Shown: positions 1 through 9,600, counted from the first letter of the stretch. The stretch: DNA of 64,000 bases from Corynebacterium minutissimum (GCF_000988205.1 NZ_LAYQ01000006.1:36911-100910); one strand, 5' to 3'. Translations and numbers: made by a program. Notes: generated from the sequence alone by a model not told the origin.

Positions 1-1
1 G

Positions 2-61
2 AAGGACGTAGCACGAGAAAAAGGCATTGGTCGCAACCACCCAGAGATGGAGGAGAAGTAA
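2..61 (+). CDS. sigH: C-terminal end of ECF sigma factor (SigH-like), partial
   Basis: The frame opening at base 2 runs to a TAA that overlaps the ATG of the next gene by one base, so a gene to the left ends here. Only about 19 residues are visible; they are basic and charged and hold no diagnostic motif. The call rests on context: the downstream gene is the RshA-type anti-sigma factor, which in Actinobacteria is co-transcribed directly after sigH, the heat- and oxidative-stress sigma factor. Residues alone would not identify the family. Confidence 0.65.
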   Translation, partial: KDVAREKGIGRNHPEMEEK

Positions 62-333
62 TGGAACGCGCAACAGGACGCAATTGCGGTGCGTGTAACT
101 CTCCCGAGGTTGAAGCGCTCTTTCGGGAGCTGTTCGATGAATCAACGAGCTATGCGCGAGCACTGGAAATCCGCGAGCACCTCGCGCAGTGCGATGCCTG
201 TCAGCAACGCGTCGAGAGTGAAGAAGTAGTCCGAGCGCTTGTGCGCAAATGTTGCGGGGGACAGGCTGCACCGCAGTCACTGCGCCAGCGCATTTGCGTG
301 GAGATTACGCGGACTGAAATCACCTGGGGCTAG
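61..333 (+). CDS. rshA: Redox-sensing zinc anti-sigma factor RshA
   Basis: This 90-residue protein has the zinc-binding anti-sigma (ZAS) core: His40 in REHLAQCDACQQ followed by Cys44 and Cys47, the HxxxCxxC signature. Further Cys residues sit at the N-terminus (CGACN) and in a C-terminal VRKCCGG motif. In the family, the protein sequesters SigH in the cytoplasm under reducing conditions and releases it when the thiols oxidise. The start codon overlaps the stop of the preceding sigma-factor frame (TAATG), consistent with translational coupling of sigma and anti-sigma factor. Length and cysteine pattern match corynebacterial and mycobacterial RshA. Confidence 0.93.
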   Translation: MERATGRNCGACNSPEVEALFRELFDESTSYARALEIREHLAQCDACQQRVESEEVVRALVRKCCGGQAAPQSLRQRICVEITRTEITWG

Positions 334-375
334 GGCGGCCAAGGCCAAGTTAAATAGGCCTCGGCGTATAAGCAA

Positions 376-418
376 AGGGCTCGTTCCCGTCCTCGGAATG
401 AGGAAGGAAACGAGCCCT
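376..418. terminator. Hairpin between convergent rshA and bL37 genes
   Basis: A 10-bp stem (AGGGCTCGTT at 376-385 paired with AACGAGCCCT at 409-418) lies just past the rshA stop and just past the bL37 stop on the other strand. There is no strong T-run on the + side and only a weak T-rich stretch on the - side. It probably serves as a shared, bidirectional terminator. Confidence 0.6.
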
Positions 419-429
419 GAATGCTGACG

Positions 430-504
430 TTATGCGTTAGGACGCTTGCCGTGGTTAGCGGACTTCTTACGGCGATCCTTGCGCTTACGGCCACGCTTGC
501 TCAT
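430..504 (-). CDS. 50S ribosomal protein bL37 (24 residues)
   Basis: The - strand encodes 24 residues beginning MSKRGRKRKDRRKK and ending SANHGKRPNA, extremely basic, with the KRGRK and ANHGKRPN signatures of the tiny actinobacterial large-subunit protein bL37 first seen in mycobacterial ribosome structures. A strong Shine-Dalgarno (AGAAGGAG) lies a few bases before the ATG at 504. The gene is easily missed because of its size. It is convergent with rshA and sits just downstream of whiB1 on the same strand, its usual actinobacterial neighbourhood. Its small size and complete conserved ends leave little doubt that it is real. Confidence 0.88.
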   Translation of the reverse strand: MSKRGRKRKDRRKKSANHGKRPNA

Positions 505-599
505 CGCGTACTCCTTCTGTTAAGGGTAAATGAACTTATTTAACTGTAGCGGCAGGGTATGCCGGAGTGTTAATCGGGGGTGTGCCTTCTGAGGGGTCT

Positions 600-857
600 T
601 TAGGCGGAAACGCGAGCGCGGGCGCGGCTGCGGTTGCGGCGCTTGATGGCGCGGCGCTCCTCCTCGGAGAGACCGCCCCAGACACCAGCGTCCTGGCCGG
701 ATTCCAGGGCCCACTTGAGGCAGGAAGAGGCAACTGGGCAGCGGTTGCAGACCAGCTTGGCCTTAGCGATCTGGGTGAGAGCAGGGCCGGAGTTACCGAC
801 AGGGAAGAAGAGCTCCGGGTCTTCGTCGCGGCAAACAGCTTCGTGGCGCCAATCCAT
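600..857 (-). CDS. whiB1: WhiB1-type iron-sulfur transcriptional regulator
   Basis: This 85-residue Wbl protein carries the four cluster cysteines Cys9, Cys37, Cys40 and Cys46 (C...CxxC...C), the GVWGG turn near residues 58-62, and a basic C-terminal tail (KRRNRSRARAR) that binds DNA. It starts MDWRHEAVC like mycobacterial WhiB1, an essential NO-sensitive [4Fe-4S] protein that binds the housekeeping sigma factor. The corynebacterial counterpart near sigH is named whcE and is linked to oxidative-stress responses. The start is supported by TAGGAG seven to eight bases upstream. Its long upstream region contains a perfect palindrome (915-936) that may control it. Confidence 0.95.
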   Translation of the reverse strand: MDWRHEAVCRDEDPELFFPVGNSGPALTQIAKAKLVCNRCPVASSCLKWALESGQDAGVWGGLSEEERRAIKRRNRSRARARVSA

Positions 858-914
858 GATTGAAATCTCCTAACAAATTTTTGACAGCAGTGGGTGAAAG
901 TAGGCGCACCTAGG

Positions 915-936
915 ACAGTTCACAGCTGTGAACTGT
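915..936. promoter_or_regulatory. Perfect 22-bp palindrome upstream of whiB1
   Basis: The half-site ACAGTTCACAG at 915-925 is followed immediately by its exact reverse complement at 926-936, with no spacer. It lies about 58 bases before the whiB1 start codon, where an operator would be expected. It does not fit the GlxR/CRP arrangement, because TCACA and TGTGA face the wrong way round. The protein that binds is unknown. Confidence 0.5.
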
Positions 937-1419
937 TCCGAGTGCTACGGGGTGAAGTGGACTGGTCTGCGGTCAGTGGGGCCCTGTCTCGAGTTGGGGC
1001 CAGCGTCGACGCCGCCGTGGTTCACTTTCTGTTAACTCGAAGTTTGCTCCGAGTTATGAACTGATTTAACAGCTCGTTGTTTTTGCTACCTGAGAATAAT
1101 GACACGTTTACTCAAAGTCCGCTAGGGGTAAAGGGTAAAAAGTGTCCAAAGTCACTAAAGAAATGTCGTCGGTTTAGGATTTACTAATGGGTTGAAGGCT
1201 GTAAGAAGGCTGTCAATAATTCGTCTACCAGCGTTGATGTGGGTAAAACTGTGAGTGTGGTGACCTGGATCGCGTCAAATCCATATTCAGTCCTCTGCCC
1301 CCGAAAACCCTGTGTGAGGGAAGGCCTAGCTGAATGCCGAGGACTGTGTCTGCGGGGCGGGGGAGTCTGCGGTGTGGAGATGGCCTAAACCGAAGGGGTA
1401 AGAAGTAGACTAAGCGGCC
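937..1419. other. Long intergenic region with no gene seen
   Basis: No convincing coding frame or RNA gene is visible in this stretch between the divergent whiB1 and the next membrane-protein gene. It holds a second inverted repeat (AACTCG at 1034-1039 with CGAGTT at 1050-1055). A -10-like TAGACT at 1406-1411 lies only eight bases before the GTG of the next gene, compatible with a leaderless transcript. The middle is AT-richer than the flanking genes. Confidence 0.4.
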
Positions 1420-1878
1420 GTGAACAAGAAGAAGAAACAGTCCTCGACTACGTCACCTCGTACCAGTGGGAATGGCGCGCCGGCTTCAGTCATCGCGGCT
1501 GCGGGAATCGCGGTGGTTCAGTCCATCGCCGTAATCATCTTTGGCATTTTCCTCATCGTCCGTGAGGTATCTGGTGCTGAAAACGACTCGATGGTTTCGG
1601 ACTCAGGCGCGACAGGCTTCGTCGGCCTGGGCACGGCCATCTTCATTTTTATCGTCTTCGGCTTTGTCATCGTCGGCTCCTGGGCCTTCGTGAAAGGCAA
1701 ACGCTGGGGGCGCGGGGCCATCGTGCTCGTGGAATTCATCCTGGGCGCCATCGCCTTCCAGATGTTTAGTGGGGGCTCGGCCCTGCTCGGTGCGCTAACC
1801 CTAGCGAGCGCCGGGTTGGTGCTGTACCTGCTCATGGTGCGACCCGAGGCAGCGCAATGGGCTGAAAGCCACTTCTAG
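1420..1878 (+). CDS. Small four-helix membrane protein, unknown function
   Basis: The 152-residue product has a lysine-rich N-terminus (MNKKKKQ), a short Ser/Thr linker and four predicted membrane segments at roughly residues 22-47, 66-90, 98-115 and 118-140. A soluble loop of about 15 residues separates helices one and two. No catalytic or binding motif is recognisable. The GTG start has a -10-like TAGACT immediately upstream and no clear Shine-Dalgarno, so a leaderless start is plausible. Its 3' end overlaps the convergent gene by four bases. It is probably a conserved actinobacterial integral membrane protein. Confidence 0.7.
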   Translation: MNKKKKQSSTTSPRTSGNGAPASVIAAAGIAVVQSIAVIIFGIFLIVREVSGAENDSMVSDSGATGFVGLGTAIFIFIVFGFVIVGSWAFVKGKRWGRGAIVLVEFILGAIAFQMFSGGSALLGALTLASAGLVLYLLMVRPEAAQWAESHF

Positions 1879-3161
1879 GATGCCTTGAGCGCCACGGCCG
1901 TGTCCCCGCGCTGTTCAACGATGACCGTGCCGGACAAGGTCAGCGAAATCGGGCCTGAATAGCCATCACGGTCGACGGGGATGGTGCGCTCCGTCTTACC
2001 GGTCGACCAATCCACCACGTCGATCCCTTCTTCAGTGGGCACGAGAACGCGTTCGTCAACGGCTACGCCGGTGCCCAGCGCTTGCTCTAAAACGTGGTCA
2101 ACCTTGAGCTGAGTTGGCGTAAAGAGGTAGAGGCGCTCGCCATCAAACCACGTCATGTGGTGGGGCAGATCGGCTACGGCAGGAGCAAAGGGGGAGGCGG
2201 AGTTGGTGATGGACGTCGAAGGTTCCACGTCCGTGGACGACAGCGCTTCACCCTCAAAGTTATAGGACACAATGCGAGGCGTATCGCCCGGCAAGAAGAC
2301 TGCGGCCGCCTCCTGACCGTAGGCGACGAGGCGCGCGCCCGGATCCTCGATCTTGATGTCTTTGGAAATCTCCGGGGAGCGGGAATCCTCCGGTGTGGCG
2401 GTCTGGATACGCAACCACGTGGCATCCGGGGAATCCGGGCAGGATTCGGTCACTGCCATCGTCTCGGTACGGGTCAGCGCTGATGTGATGGCGCAGTCCT
2501 CGTGGGGCTGCATGTTGGGTTCCTGCTTGGCATCGACATCGCCGTACTCCACCGTGCGCACGAGGTCGGAGCGCCACAGCTCTACCCGCTCGGCGGAGAC
2601 CGTTCCCACGCGGTCGTTCGAGACGATGGGGACCACTTCGTCGGAATTGCGGGCGCTGCGGGTATCGGAATACTGGCCGGAGGCAGCATCGATCGCCACC
2701 ACATCACCGCAGCCGTTGCCCGAATCATAGGAAGCGACAATCTTGTTCCACGCCGTGCCGAGCGAACACAGGTCGGCATCGCGGCGCTCATAGGTCCACA
2801 CCTCATCGCCGGCAGCATTCGTGGCGCTCAGGGTGTCGCCGTCATGGGTCACCAGCAGACCCTTCGACGACACAGCCCGGGCTTGGCCCGGGACTAAGGC
2901 GTTGGGCAGGCTGAAGGATTCGGTGAGGGAGTTCGGGACGGCGGTGAAAAGCGCTGGCTCGGCGTTGGCAGCAGCATCGACTGCCGGGGTGAGCTCAGCC
3001 TTGTGGATCGGTGCGGTGATGACCGCACCGCCGATGGCGATGGCGCATACCGCGCTGATCGCGCCCACGGCAATCCAGTCCGCCTTCGTGGAACGCAAAA
3101 TGGGTGCCTTCTTCGCAGCGGCGTTGTCGACCGGGGATTCTTGGGCGTGCTCGGTGCTCAT
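1875..3161 (-). CDS. Membrane-anchored PQQ-like beta-propeller protein (Rv3212-like)
   Basis: The 428-residue protein has a short cytoplasmic N-terminus, one membrane segment at about residues 28-50 (WIAVGAISAVCAIAIGGAVI), and a long extracytoplasmic part. Repeated short blades such as LLVTHDGDTLSATNAAG and VVAIDAASGQ resemble the outer strands of PQQ/quinoprotein-type propellers. Two pairs of Cys could form disulfides outside the cell. It is coupled to rhlE (stop and start overlap by four bases), the order found for Rv3212-Rv3211 in Mycobacterium. Function is unknown; a cell-envelope sensor or scaffold is an inference. Confidence 0.75.
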   Translation of the reverse strand: MSTEHAQESPVDNAAAKKAPILRSTKADWIAVGAISAVCAIAIGGAVITAPIHKAELTPAVDAAANAEPALFTAVPNSLTESFSLPNALVPGQARAVSSKGLLVTHDGDTLSATNAAGDEVWTYERRDADLCSLGTAWNKIVASYDSGNGCGDVVAIDAASGQYSDTRSARNSDEVVPIVSNDRVGTVSAERVELWRSDLVRTVEYGDVDAKQEPNMQPHEDCAITSALTRTETMAVTESCPDSPDATWLRIQTATPEDSRSPEISKDIKIEDPGARLVAYGQEAAAVFLPGDTPRIVSYNFEGEALSSTDVEPSTSITNSASPFAPAVADLPHHMTWFDGERLYLFTPTQLKVDHVLEQALGTGVAVDERVLVPTEEGIDVVDWSTGKTERTIPVDRDGYSGPISLTLSGTVIVEQRGDTAVALKAS

Positions 3162-4537
3162 CGGCGTCCTCCTTGGCGGGGATTGCGTTTACGGGAACGA
3201 GTGCGGCGCGAAGCGCGGGCTGAGCGCGTGGATTCGCCACGCGGGGAGCTTCCACGCGGGGAGCCCGAGCGCCGGGGTCCACCCAACACCTTGGTGGGTG
3301 GGCCGACCGTATCGGCAACCCCTTCCGGAACATCAAGTGCTTCCATAAGCTCCGGAGAAGTGCTGAACCACTGCGGTGGCTCCGCCTGGCCCAAGTCGAG
3401 CTCATCGTTGATGACCTGCCACTTGCCCAGCTCGTCGTAACCGACGAGGGTCACCGCCGTGCCCGTATGGCCGGCGCGGCCGGTACGGCCGATGCGGTGA
3501 ACAAACGTCATTGGATCGTCCGGAACCTGATAGTTGATGACGTGGGTGACATCATCGATGTCGATGCCGCGGGCAGCGACATCCGTGGCCACTAGAATCT
3601 CCACGGTGCCGTCGCGGAAGGCATCGAGCGAGCGCTCGCGTGCTTTTTGATCCATGTCGCCATGAACCGCGCCCACCGCGAACCCGCGCTGCGCCAGCTC
3701 CTCCGCGACGGCGGCCGCCGAGCGCTTCGTGCGCGTGAAAATGATGGTGCGCCCGCGGCCGTGGGCCTGCAGGACCTTTCCCAGTACCGCAATCTTGTCC
3801 ATGCGGTGCGCTTGGAAGGTGACCTTGCGGGTGGAGGCATGGGTCTGCTGGGCGTCGGCAGATTCGGCACGGATATGCACCGGCTGGTCCAGGAATGTGC
3901 GAGCCAGCGTCACGATGGGGCCAGGCATAGTGGCGGAAAAGAGCATGGTCTGGTGCGGGTTGCCGTGCAGCAGGGAGAGAATCTTCTCGATGTCCGGAAG
4001 GAAGCCCAAGTCCAGCATCTCGTCGGCCTCATCCAATACAAGAACGCTGACCTGATCGAAGGATAAGTGCTTCTTCTGGCAGAGATCGAGGAGGCGGCCC
4101 GGGGTGCCCACGACGACGTCCGCGCCTGCGTTGATCTGTTTGATCTGCTCCTCATAGGGGCGGCCGCCGCACAAGGTGATGACGCTGAGCGGCAAATTCG
4201 CGGCAGCGACCTGCAAGTCCCCGCTGACCTGGATGGCTAGCTCGCGCGTTGGCGCAATGACCAGCGCGCGGGGGGTTCCGTCAAGCTCCGGGATGTCGGC
4301 ATCATCGAAGACGCGATCGAGAAGCGGTACACCGAAGCCGTAGGTCTTTCCCATGCCGGTGCGAGCTTGACCAATGAGGTCCTGGCCATTGAGCGCGATG
4401 GGGAGCGTGAGCTCCTGGATGGCGAAGGTGTGCGTAATCCCGTTGTCAGCGAGGGCATCGCAGATCTCTACGGCGACGCCGAGCTCGGCAAAGGTAGGGG
4501 ATTCGCGGGATTCGCGGGAAGATTTCGGGGCAAGCAC
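3158..4537 (-). CDS. rhlE: DEAD-box RNA helicase RhlE
   Basis: The 459-residue protein has the full set of DEAD-box motifs: Q motif (FAIQELTLPIAL), motif I ARTGMGKT, motif II VLDEADEM, motif III SAT, and motif VI HRIGRTGRAG. These are followed by a low-complexity basic C-terminal tail (SRRTRSRKRNPRQGGRR) typical of RNA-binding extensions. It unwinds structured RNA with ATP in the cytoplasm. The GTG start has no obvious Shine-Dalgarno, but TACTAT lies just upstream, so a leaderless mRNA is possible. It is transcribed divergently from the DUF3107 gene, as in other Actinobacteria. Confidence 0.93.
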   Translation of the reverse strand: MLAPKSSRESRESPTFAELGVAVEICDALADNGITHTFAIQELTLPIALNGQDLIGQARTGMGKTYGFGVPLLDRVFDDADIPELDGTPRALVIAPTRELAIQVSGDLQVAAANLPLSVITLCGGRPYEEQIKQINAGADVVVGTPGRLLDLCQKKHLSFDQVSVLVLDEADEMLDLGFLPDIEKILSLLHGNPHQTMLFSATMPGPIVTLARTFLDQPVHIRAESADAQQTHASTRKVTFQAHRMDKIAVLGKVLQAHGRGRTIIFTRTKRSAAAVAEELAQRGFAVGAVHGDMDQKARERSLDAFRDGTVEILVATDVAARGIDIDDVTHVINYQVPDDPMTFVHRIGRTGRAGHTGTAVTLVGYDELGKWQVINDELDLGQAEPPQWFSTSPELMEALDVPEGVADTVGPPTKVLGGPRRSGSPRGSSPRGESTRSARASRRTRSRKRNPRQGGRR

Positions 4538-4640
4538 ACCTTGATAGTAGAGGACGTGGCTATAGTGGGGCCATTAGAGCGCCGGGGGCGCAGGCCTCAC
4601 GGCACCGATTAATGACAACGATCTAAGGGAGACACACCAC

Positions 4641-4862
4641 ATGGACATCAAGTTTGGTTTTGCCGATACCGCCCGCGAACTGGTTATTCATGCCGAAGGC
4701 GAGCGCGAAGAACTGACCCAGACCATTAACAATGCCTTGGCGGAGAACTCCACCCTCGAATTGAAGGACACCAAGGGCCGCTCCTACATTGTGCGCACCG
4801 AGCGAGTCGTCTACGTAGAAATCGGCACTGCACGCGCCCACACCGTCGGTTTCGCGGGCTAA
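4641..4862 (+). CDS. DUF3107 family protein
   Basis: This 73-residue acidic/basic mixed protein starts MDIKFGFADTARELVIHAEG and ends in a conserved Gly-rich tail (VGFAG), matching the DUF3107 family (Rv3208A, TB9.4, in M. tuberculosis). The start is set by AAGGGAGA nine to ten bases upstream of the ATG. The predicted fold is a small alpha/beta domain with no membrane segment. Molecular function is unknown; conservation next to rhlE and the DUF3152 gene is the only functional clue. Confidence 0.85.
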   Translation: MDIKFGFADTARELVIHAEGEREELTQTINNALAENSTLELKDTKGRSYIVRTERVVYVEIGTARAHTVGFAG

Positions 4863-4894
4863 GTACGCGCACGCCGTCTCAGCGGGTAGCCTAA

Positions 4895-5835
4895 ATGGCC
4901 ATGGAGAATCCCGCGGATCTTGGACAGCACCCACAGCGCCTTTCAGCGGTGGAGCGTTTCGCTCGCGAGTATGGCTGGTGGCGCGTGGTGGCGATCCCCG
5001 TCATGGTCGTCATCACCGTGTGGGTGCTCGTTGACGTTTTCCGCTCCCCAGCTCAGGAGGCGGACGTGACGGCGGCAGGGGAGACGTCGACAAGCAGCGC
5101 TACCGCAACCCCGTCCCTGCCCAAGGGGCCCGATCCTGCCAACGCCAGTGCGGTCGCTGCTGCCAAGGATGGCTTGCCCGCCGGCGGTGCCTTCACGGAG
5201 CAAGGTGATGAAACCTACCGCGATGCCGGCCCTTCCACCATGCACGCGGGCAAAGGTGGAAAACAGACCATCCGTTTTTCCGTGGAGATCGAAAATGGCG
5301 TGGACACCTCCGCCTACGGTGGGGATGCTGCGGTGGTCGCTCTGGTCGACGCCACCTTGTCCGACCCCCGCGGGTGGACCGCCAACGGAGACTTCGAATT
5401 CATCCACGTCAAGGCCGATGACAACCCGGATACGCACATCCGGCTGACCTCACTGGGGACCACCGCAAAGCTGTGCGGTGCGCAGCTGGAATCGGAAACC
5501 TCGTGTCACACGACGATTACCGGTGAATCCGCGGTCAACCTCAACGAGTCTCGCTGGGTGCGGGGCGCTGCGCCGTTTGAGGGGGATTTGGGCAACTACC
5601 GCCAGTACCTGATCAACCATGAGTTCGGCCACGCCATTGGTTACGCGGCCCACCAGCCTGTGGTGGCGAGGGTAAGCTCGCGCCCGTCATGATGCAGCAG
5701 ACGCTGAGCCTCAACAACGGGAAGCTCTTTGAGAAGGAACCAAACGAGGTGTATCCGGACGAGGACGTCACCTGCGAGCCGAACCCGTGGCCCTACCCGA
5801 ATCCGGCTAATTCTGATCACGCCAAGCCCGAGTAA
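4895..5835 (+). pseudogene. DUF3152 secreted zinc-protease-like protein, frameshifted
   Basis: The protein has an N-terminal anchor at about residues 30-47 and a DUF3152 domain reaching a zinc-type motif HEFGHAIG (His242, Glu243, His246). The reading frame then breaks at about base 5659: the open frame runs on only to 5692. The neighbouring frame continues with a Met-turn-like LAPVMMQQT and a normal C-terminus to the TAA at 5835. One base is missing in the sequence around CAGCCTGTGG; restoring it gives HQPCGGEGKLAPVMMQQT. This is either a sequencing error or a recent loss. It lies in the usual order after DUF3107. Confidence 0.8.
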
Positions 5836-5864
5836 GCCGCTCGAGATTTAAGGACTATTTCCCC

Positions 5865-6638
5865 ATGCCACTGCCACCTGAGCCCGTTCTTGCCGCCTTC
5901 AATGCCGAGTTTCACCCGCGCCGAACGCAGGGAGAGCTCGTGGGGTCTGCCTGGGATAACGGGATTCGCGTCGGGGATATCGTCTTTGCCGAGGCGCGGC
6001 CGTGGACTGGTTGGTCCGCTAAGGTACGCGAGAAACTCAGCGTGCCGGGAGCGCGAATCGCCCGCCCGGTTCTGACCGCCGATGGGCGCTACACAGCCGC
6101 TGGGTGGAAGGCCACGCAATTCGTGGACGGTCAGCTGCGAGGCCGCATCGATGAAACCGTGCAGTTGGCACTGCGCCTTGATGACGCCCTCGATGTGGCC
6201 CCGCTGCCCACCATGGACCGGCGCGAGGATGTGTTTGCGCGGGCGGAGCGGGCCGCGTGGGAGGAGAGCGGCGAGGCTTATTCTGATGCTGAGCTTGCGC
6301 ACCTCCCGTTGGTCACCGCTCACATGGATCTTCTGGGAACCACCATTTTTTCCGGAGCTAATCCGCCGGCTCTGATTGATATCGTGCCTTCTGCCGCTCC
6401 GCGTCCGGCGGGCTGGACCGCAGCGATAGTCATGGTGGATGGTCTGATCGCGGGGGCGGTGGATGGTGATATTTGCACCCGCTTTGCGTTGGTGCCCGGA
6501 ATACAGCAGCTCTTGCTGCGTGCAGTGGCGTATCGCCGGTACGTCAATATCCTGCACCCGCGCTCCAAGGCGACCGTGCGTTCGAACATAGAAAGGGTCG
6601 AAGAGGCCCTCGTGTCCGCGGCATCTGACAGACTGTAG
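5865..6638 (+). CDS. TIGR02569-type actinobacterial protein
   Basis: This 257-residue soluble protein has no signal or membrane segment. Features such as GWKATQFVDGQ and the C-terminal HPRSKATVRSNIERVE resemble the actinobacterial family TIGR02569, which has remote similarity to the aminoglycoside-phosphotransferase/kinase fold; canonical kinase residues are not obvious. It lies three bases before adnA and, as in mycobacteria, between the DUF3152 gene and the adnAB pair, suggesting co-transcription with the repair genes. No function is established. The family assignment is from memory of conserved order and sequence style. Confidence 0.65.
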   Translation: MPLPPEPVLAAFNAEFHPRRTQGELVGSAWDNGIRVGDIVFAEARPWTGWSAKVREKLSVPGARIARPVLTADGRYTAAGWKATQFVDGQLRGRIDETVQLALRLDDALDVAPLPTMDRREDVFARAERAAWEESGEAYSDAELAHLPLVTAHMDLLGTTIFSGANPPALIDIVPSAAPRPAGWTAAIVMVDGLIAGAVDGDICTRFALVPGIQQLLLRAVAYRRYVNILHPRSKATVRSNIERVEEALVSAASDRL

Positions 6639-6641
6639 GGC

Positions 6642-9600
6642 GTGAAGTACAGCAGCGAATCCCCCACACGTTCCGGCGTCACGCTTCCTCCCTCGCCGGA
6701 TGTCCGCCTTGTTCCCCGGAACCGCCGGGCCACGTCGCGCACATGGGATGTACCGGTGCCCGCGGAGGGCACGTGGCGGGTGCTCGGCGCGGCCGGGTCT
6801 GGAGTATCGAGCCTGCTGATCGACGTGGTCTTGGGCCAGCTCAACGCCGGGGCCGATGCCTCCGGCATCCTCGTCGTCGCCCCGTCCAAGGAATCCGGTT
6901 CGCTGCTGCGCCGGGAATTGGCAGAAAACCTCGATGATTATGCGGCACAAACATCGATGGTGCGCTCGGTGCACTCGTTGGCCTTTGCATTGCTGCGCCA
7001 GAGCAGCGAGGAGGAGCTGCGCCTGATTACCGGCGCAGAGCAGGATGCGGTCATCCGCGAGCTGCTCCAAGGCCATGCTGCGGATGGCAGGGGTGCGTGG
7101 CCGGAGGAGATGCGGCCGGCCCTGGAGTACGTGGGTTTTGCGCGCCAGTTGCGTGACTTGTTGTTGCGTGCCATCGAACGGGGGCTGGGCCCGACAGAGC
7201 TCGAGGAGCTCGGGGAGCGCCATGCTCGGCCCATGTGGACTGCTGCCGGCGAGTTCCTGCGCGAATATGAGCGGACTCAGGCGCTGGCGGGTTCGCATTC
7301 CTATTCCGCGGCAGAACTGGTCAGCCAGGTGCTTTTGCGCCCTGAGCTACTGCGCGAGCACCCGTGGCACACCATCGTGTCGATGACGCCCAGTTGCTCG
7401 ATCCGACCTCCGGCCAGCTGATCGCGGAGTTGGCGAAGACCGCCCGCCTCACCGTGATTGGTGGTGACCCCGACCAAGCGGTCTTTGCTTTCCGTGGTGC
7501 TAATTCGGAATTCCTCACCACGTGGGAGGCGGAGAACGAGCTGTGCTTAGACTCGACGCACCGCACTCCCTCCCCGGCCTGCGTGAGCGTCGTGGAGTCC
7601 CGCGGCACCTTGCGCGATGTCCTGGCCAACACGGTTCGCCGCCGGCACCTCGAGGACGGTGTGGACTGGCGTGATATCGCTGTCATCGTGCGCTCTACTG
7701 GGGATATCGGCCCCGCCCGGCGCACGCTGCTGTCTGCTGGCGTGCCGGTGCACATCAACCCCACGGACGTGGTGCTGGCGGAACAGCGCTTGGTCAAGGC
7801 GGTGCTTCTGGCTCTACGTGCTTTGGAGAATGAGCTTGAGCCCGTGGAGCTCGAGGACCTGATTACCGGTCCTGTCGGCGGTGCGGACCCAGTCACGCTG
7901 CGGAGGCTCATTCGCGGCCTGCGCCGTTGGAAGCCGGAGCAGCGCGGTATGGACACGCTGCGAGAGCTGCTGGATGGTGAGTTGCCGGACTTCAACAACC
8001 TCCTGACTGAGCGCGAAGAAGCGATCCTGGCCCGCATTCGCGGGGTGCTGTCGGCCGGGCGTGCGGCCTTGCAGCAAGGCGCTGCTGTTGAGGAAGTCCT
8101 CTGGGAGGTGTGGCAGGCCACCGGTTTGGACACGCGCCTGCAGGCGGCAGCCTTGCGCGGCGGTGCCGCGGGTTCGCAGGCGGACCGAGACCTGGATGCC
8201 ATGATGGCGCTGTTCGATGCCGCCGGTGACTATGCCGAGCGCCGCCCGGCGGCCTCCCTAGAGTCCTTCATCCTGCACATCACGGAGCAAGAATTGCCCA
8301 CCGGCGTGCGGGATCGTCGCTCGGCGCTGCCTGATGCGGTAGAGATCCTCACCGCGCACGGCGCGGTGGGCCGCGAGTGGGACACCGTCATCGTGGCGGG
8401 CGTTCAGGAAGGAACGTGGCCGTCGGTAGGGGAGACCGGCTCTCTCTTCGGGCAAGAGGACCTCATCGATCTCCTAGATCGCGGCATCACACCCGGCACC
8501 CCAGTCAGCCACGTGTCGGGGCGCTTGGCGGAGGAGCGCCGGCTCTTCCACGTGGCCACCACGCGTCACCGATGCCGCCTGCTCGTCCTCGCGGTGGATT
8601 CGCCGGAGAGCGATGTGGCCGAGGAGCCGTCGCGCTTCATCGATGAGTTCCTGTCCGCCCGCGGTGTCGATGTCCCAGGAGCACAAGCGCGCCGGGAAGC
8701 GGGTAAGTGGCTGGCGCGCCAGGCCTGGCCACGCGAGCTGGGCCTCGAGGTTCCGGAACCGAATCCAGTGACGTTGCCCAGTGCGGCTAGTGGGGAGGAA
8801 GAGCTCGATCCCCTTGACGTCTCCGTGCTCTCGGTTCCCGCCTTCGTGGCGCAGCTGCGGCGTTGCGCTACCGATCCGGAGACGGGTGAGGCCGAGCGCT
8901 CCCAAGCGGTGCGGCAGTTGGCCCGTCTGGCCGAGGCTGGGGTTCCGGGGGCGCACCCGGATCAGTGGTGGGCCGCCCGCGGCATCGCCTCGGAGCTGCC
9001 TCTGCATGGTTCCAGTACCGTGTCGCCGTCCCGGGTCGATGCCCTGCTCACGTGTCCGCTCAATGCGGTGCTCGGGCAGCTCGTCGAGGATGACTCAGCG
9101 GATATCAACCTTCTGCGGGGAAATTTGGCGCATGCTTTCCTGGAGGCGCTGGGCCGGGGAGCTGCCGCTGAGCCTGCGAAGCAGCTCGTGGTTGATGCCT
9201 TCGCCGCGCTGCTTGATGGCCCCGCGTGGCGCCGCGAGGCTGAGCGCGCGGACTTTGAGCGCCTTATCGACCGCACCCACAGCTGGGTGCTCTCGAGCTC
9301 GACGTCACTCGAACCCGTCGGCGTTGAGGTTCCCGTCACCGTGGACATCGGCCCCGATGTCACCATTCGTGGGTTCATCGACCGGCTGGCGAAGGCCGGT
9401 GAGGACTACGTTGTGGTGGATCTCAAGACCGGAACAACGGTTCCCTCTAAGGCCAGCGCCCAGGATAATACCCAGCTCATGACGTACCAGCTGGCCCTGG
9501 CACACGGTGAACTCGTCACGGCACCAGCAGACTCTGACGGCGAGCCTCAGTCTGTATCCATCCGGACCGGTGCCGGCCTGCCGCGTGGCGGCGGTGTGCT

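Noticed and set aside
1246..1262. GlxR/CRP-like site TGTGAGTGTGGTGACC before the membrane-protein gene
   Set aside because: Only one half-site fits; the second lacks TCACA, so it is no better than chance in this sequence.
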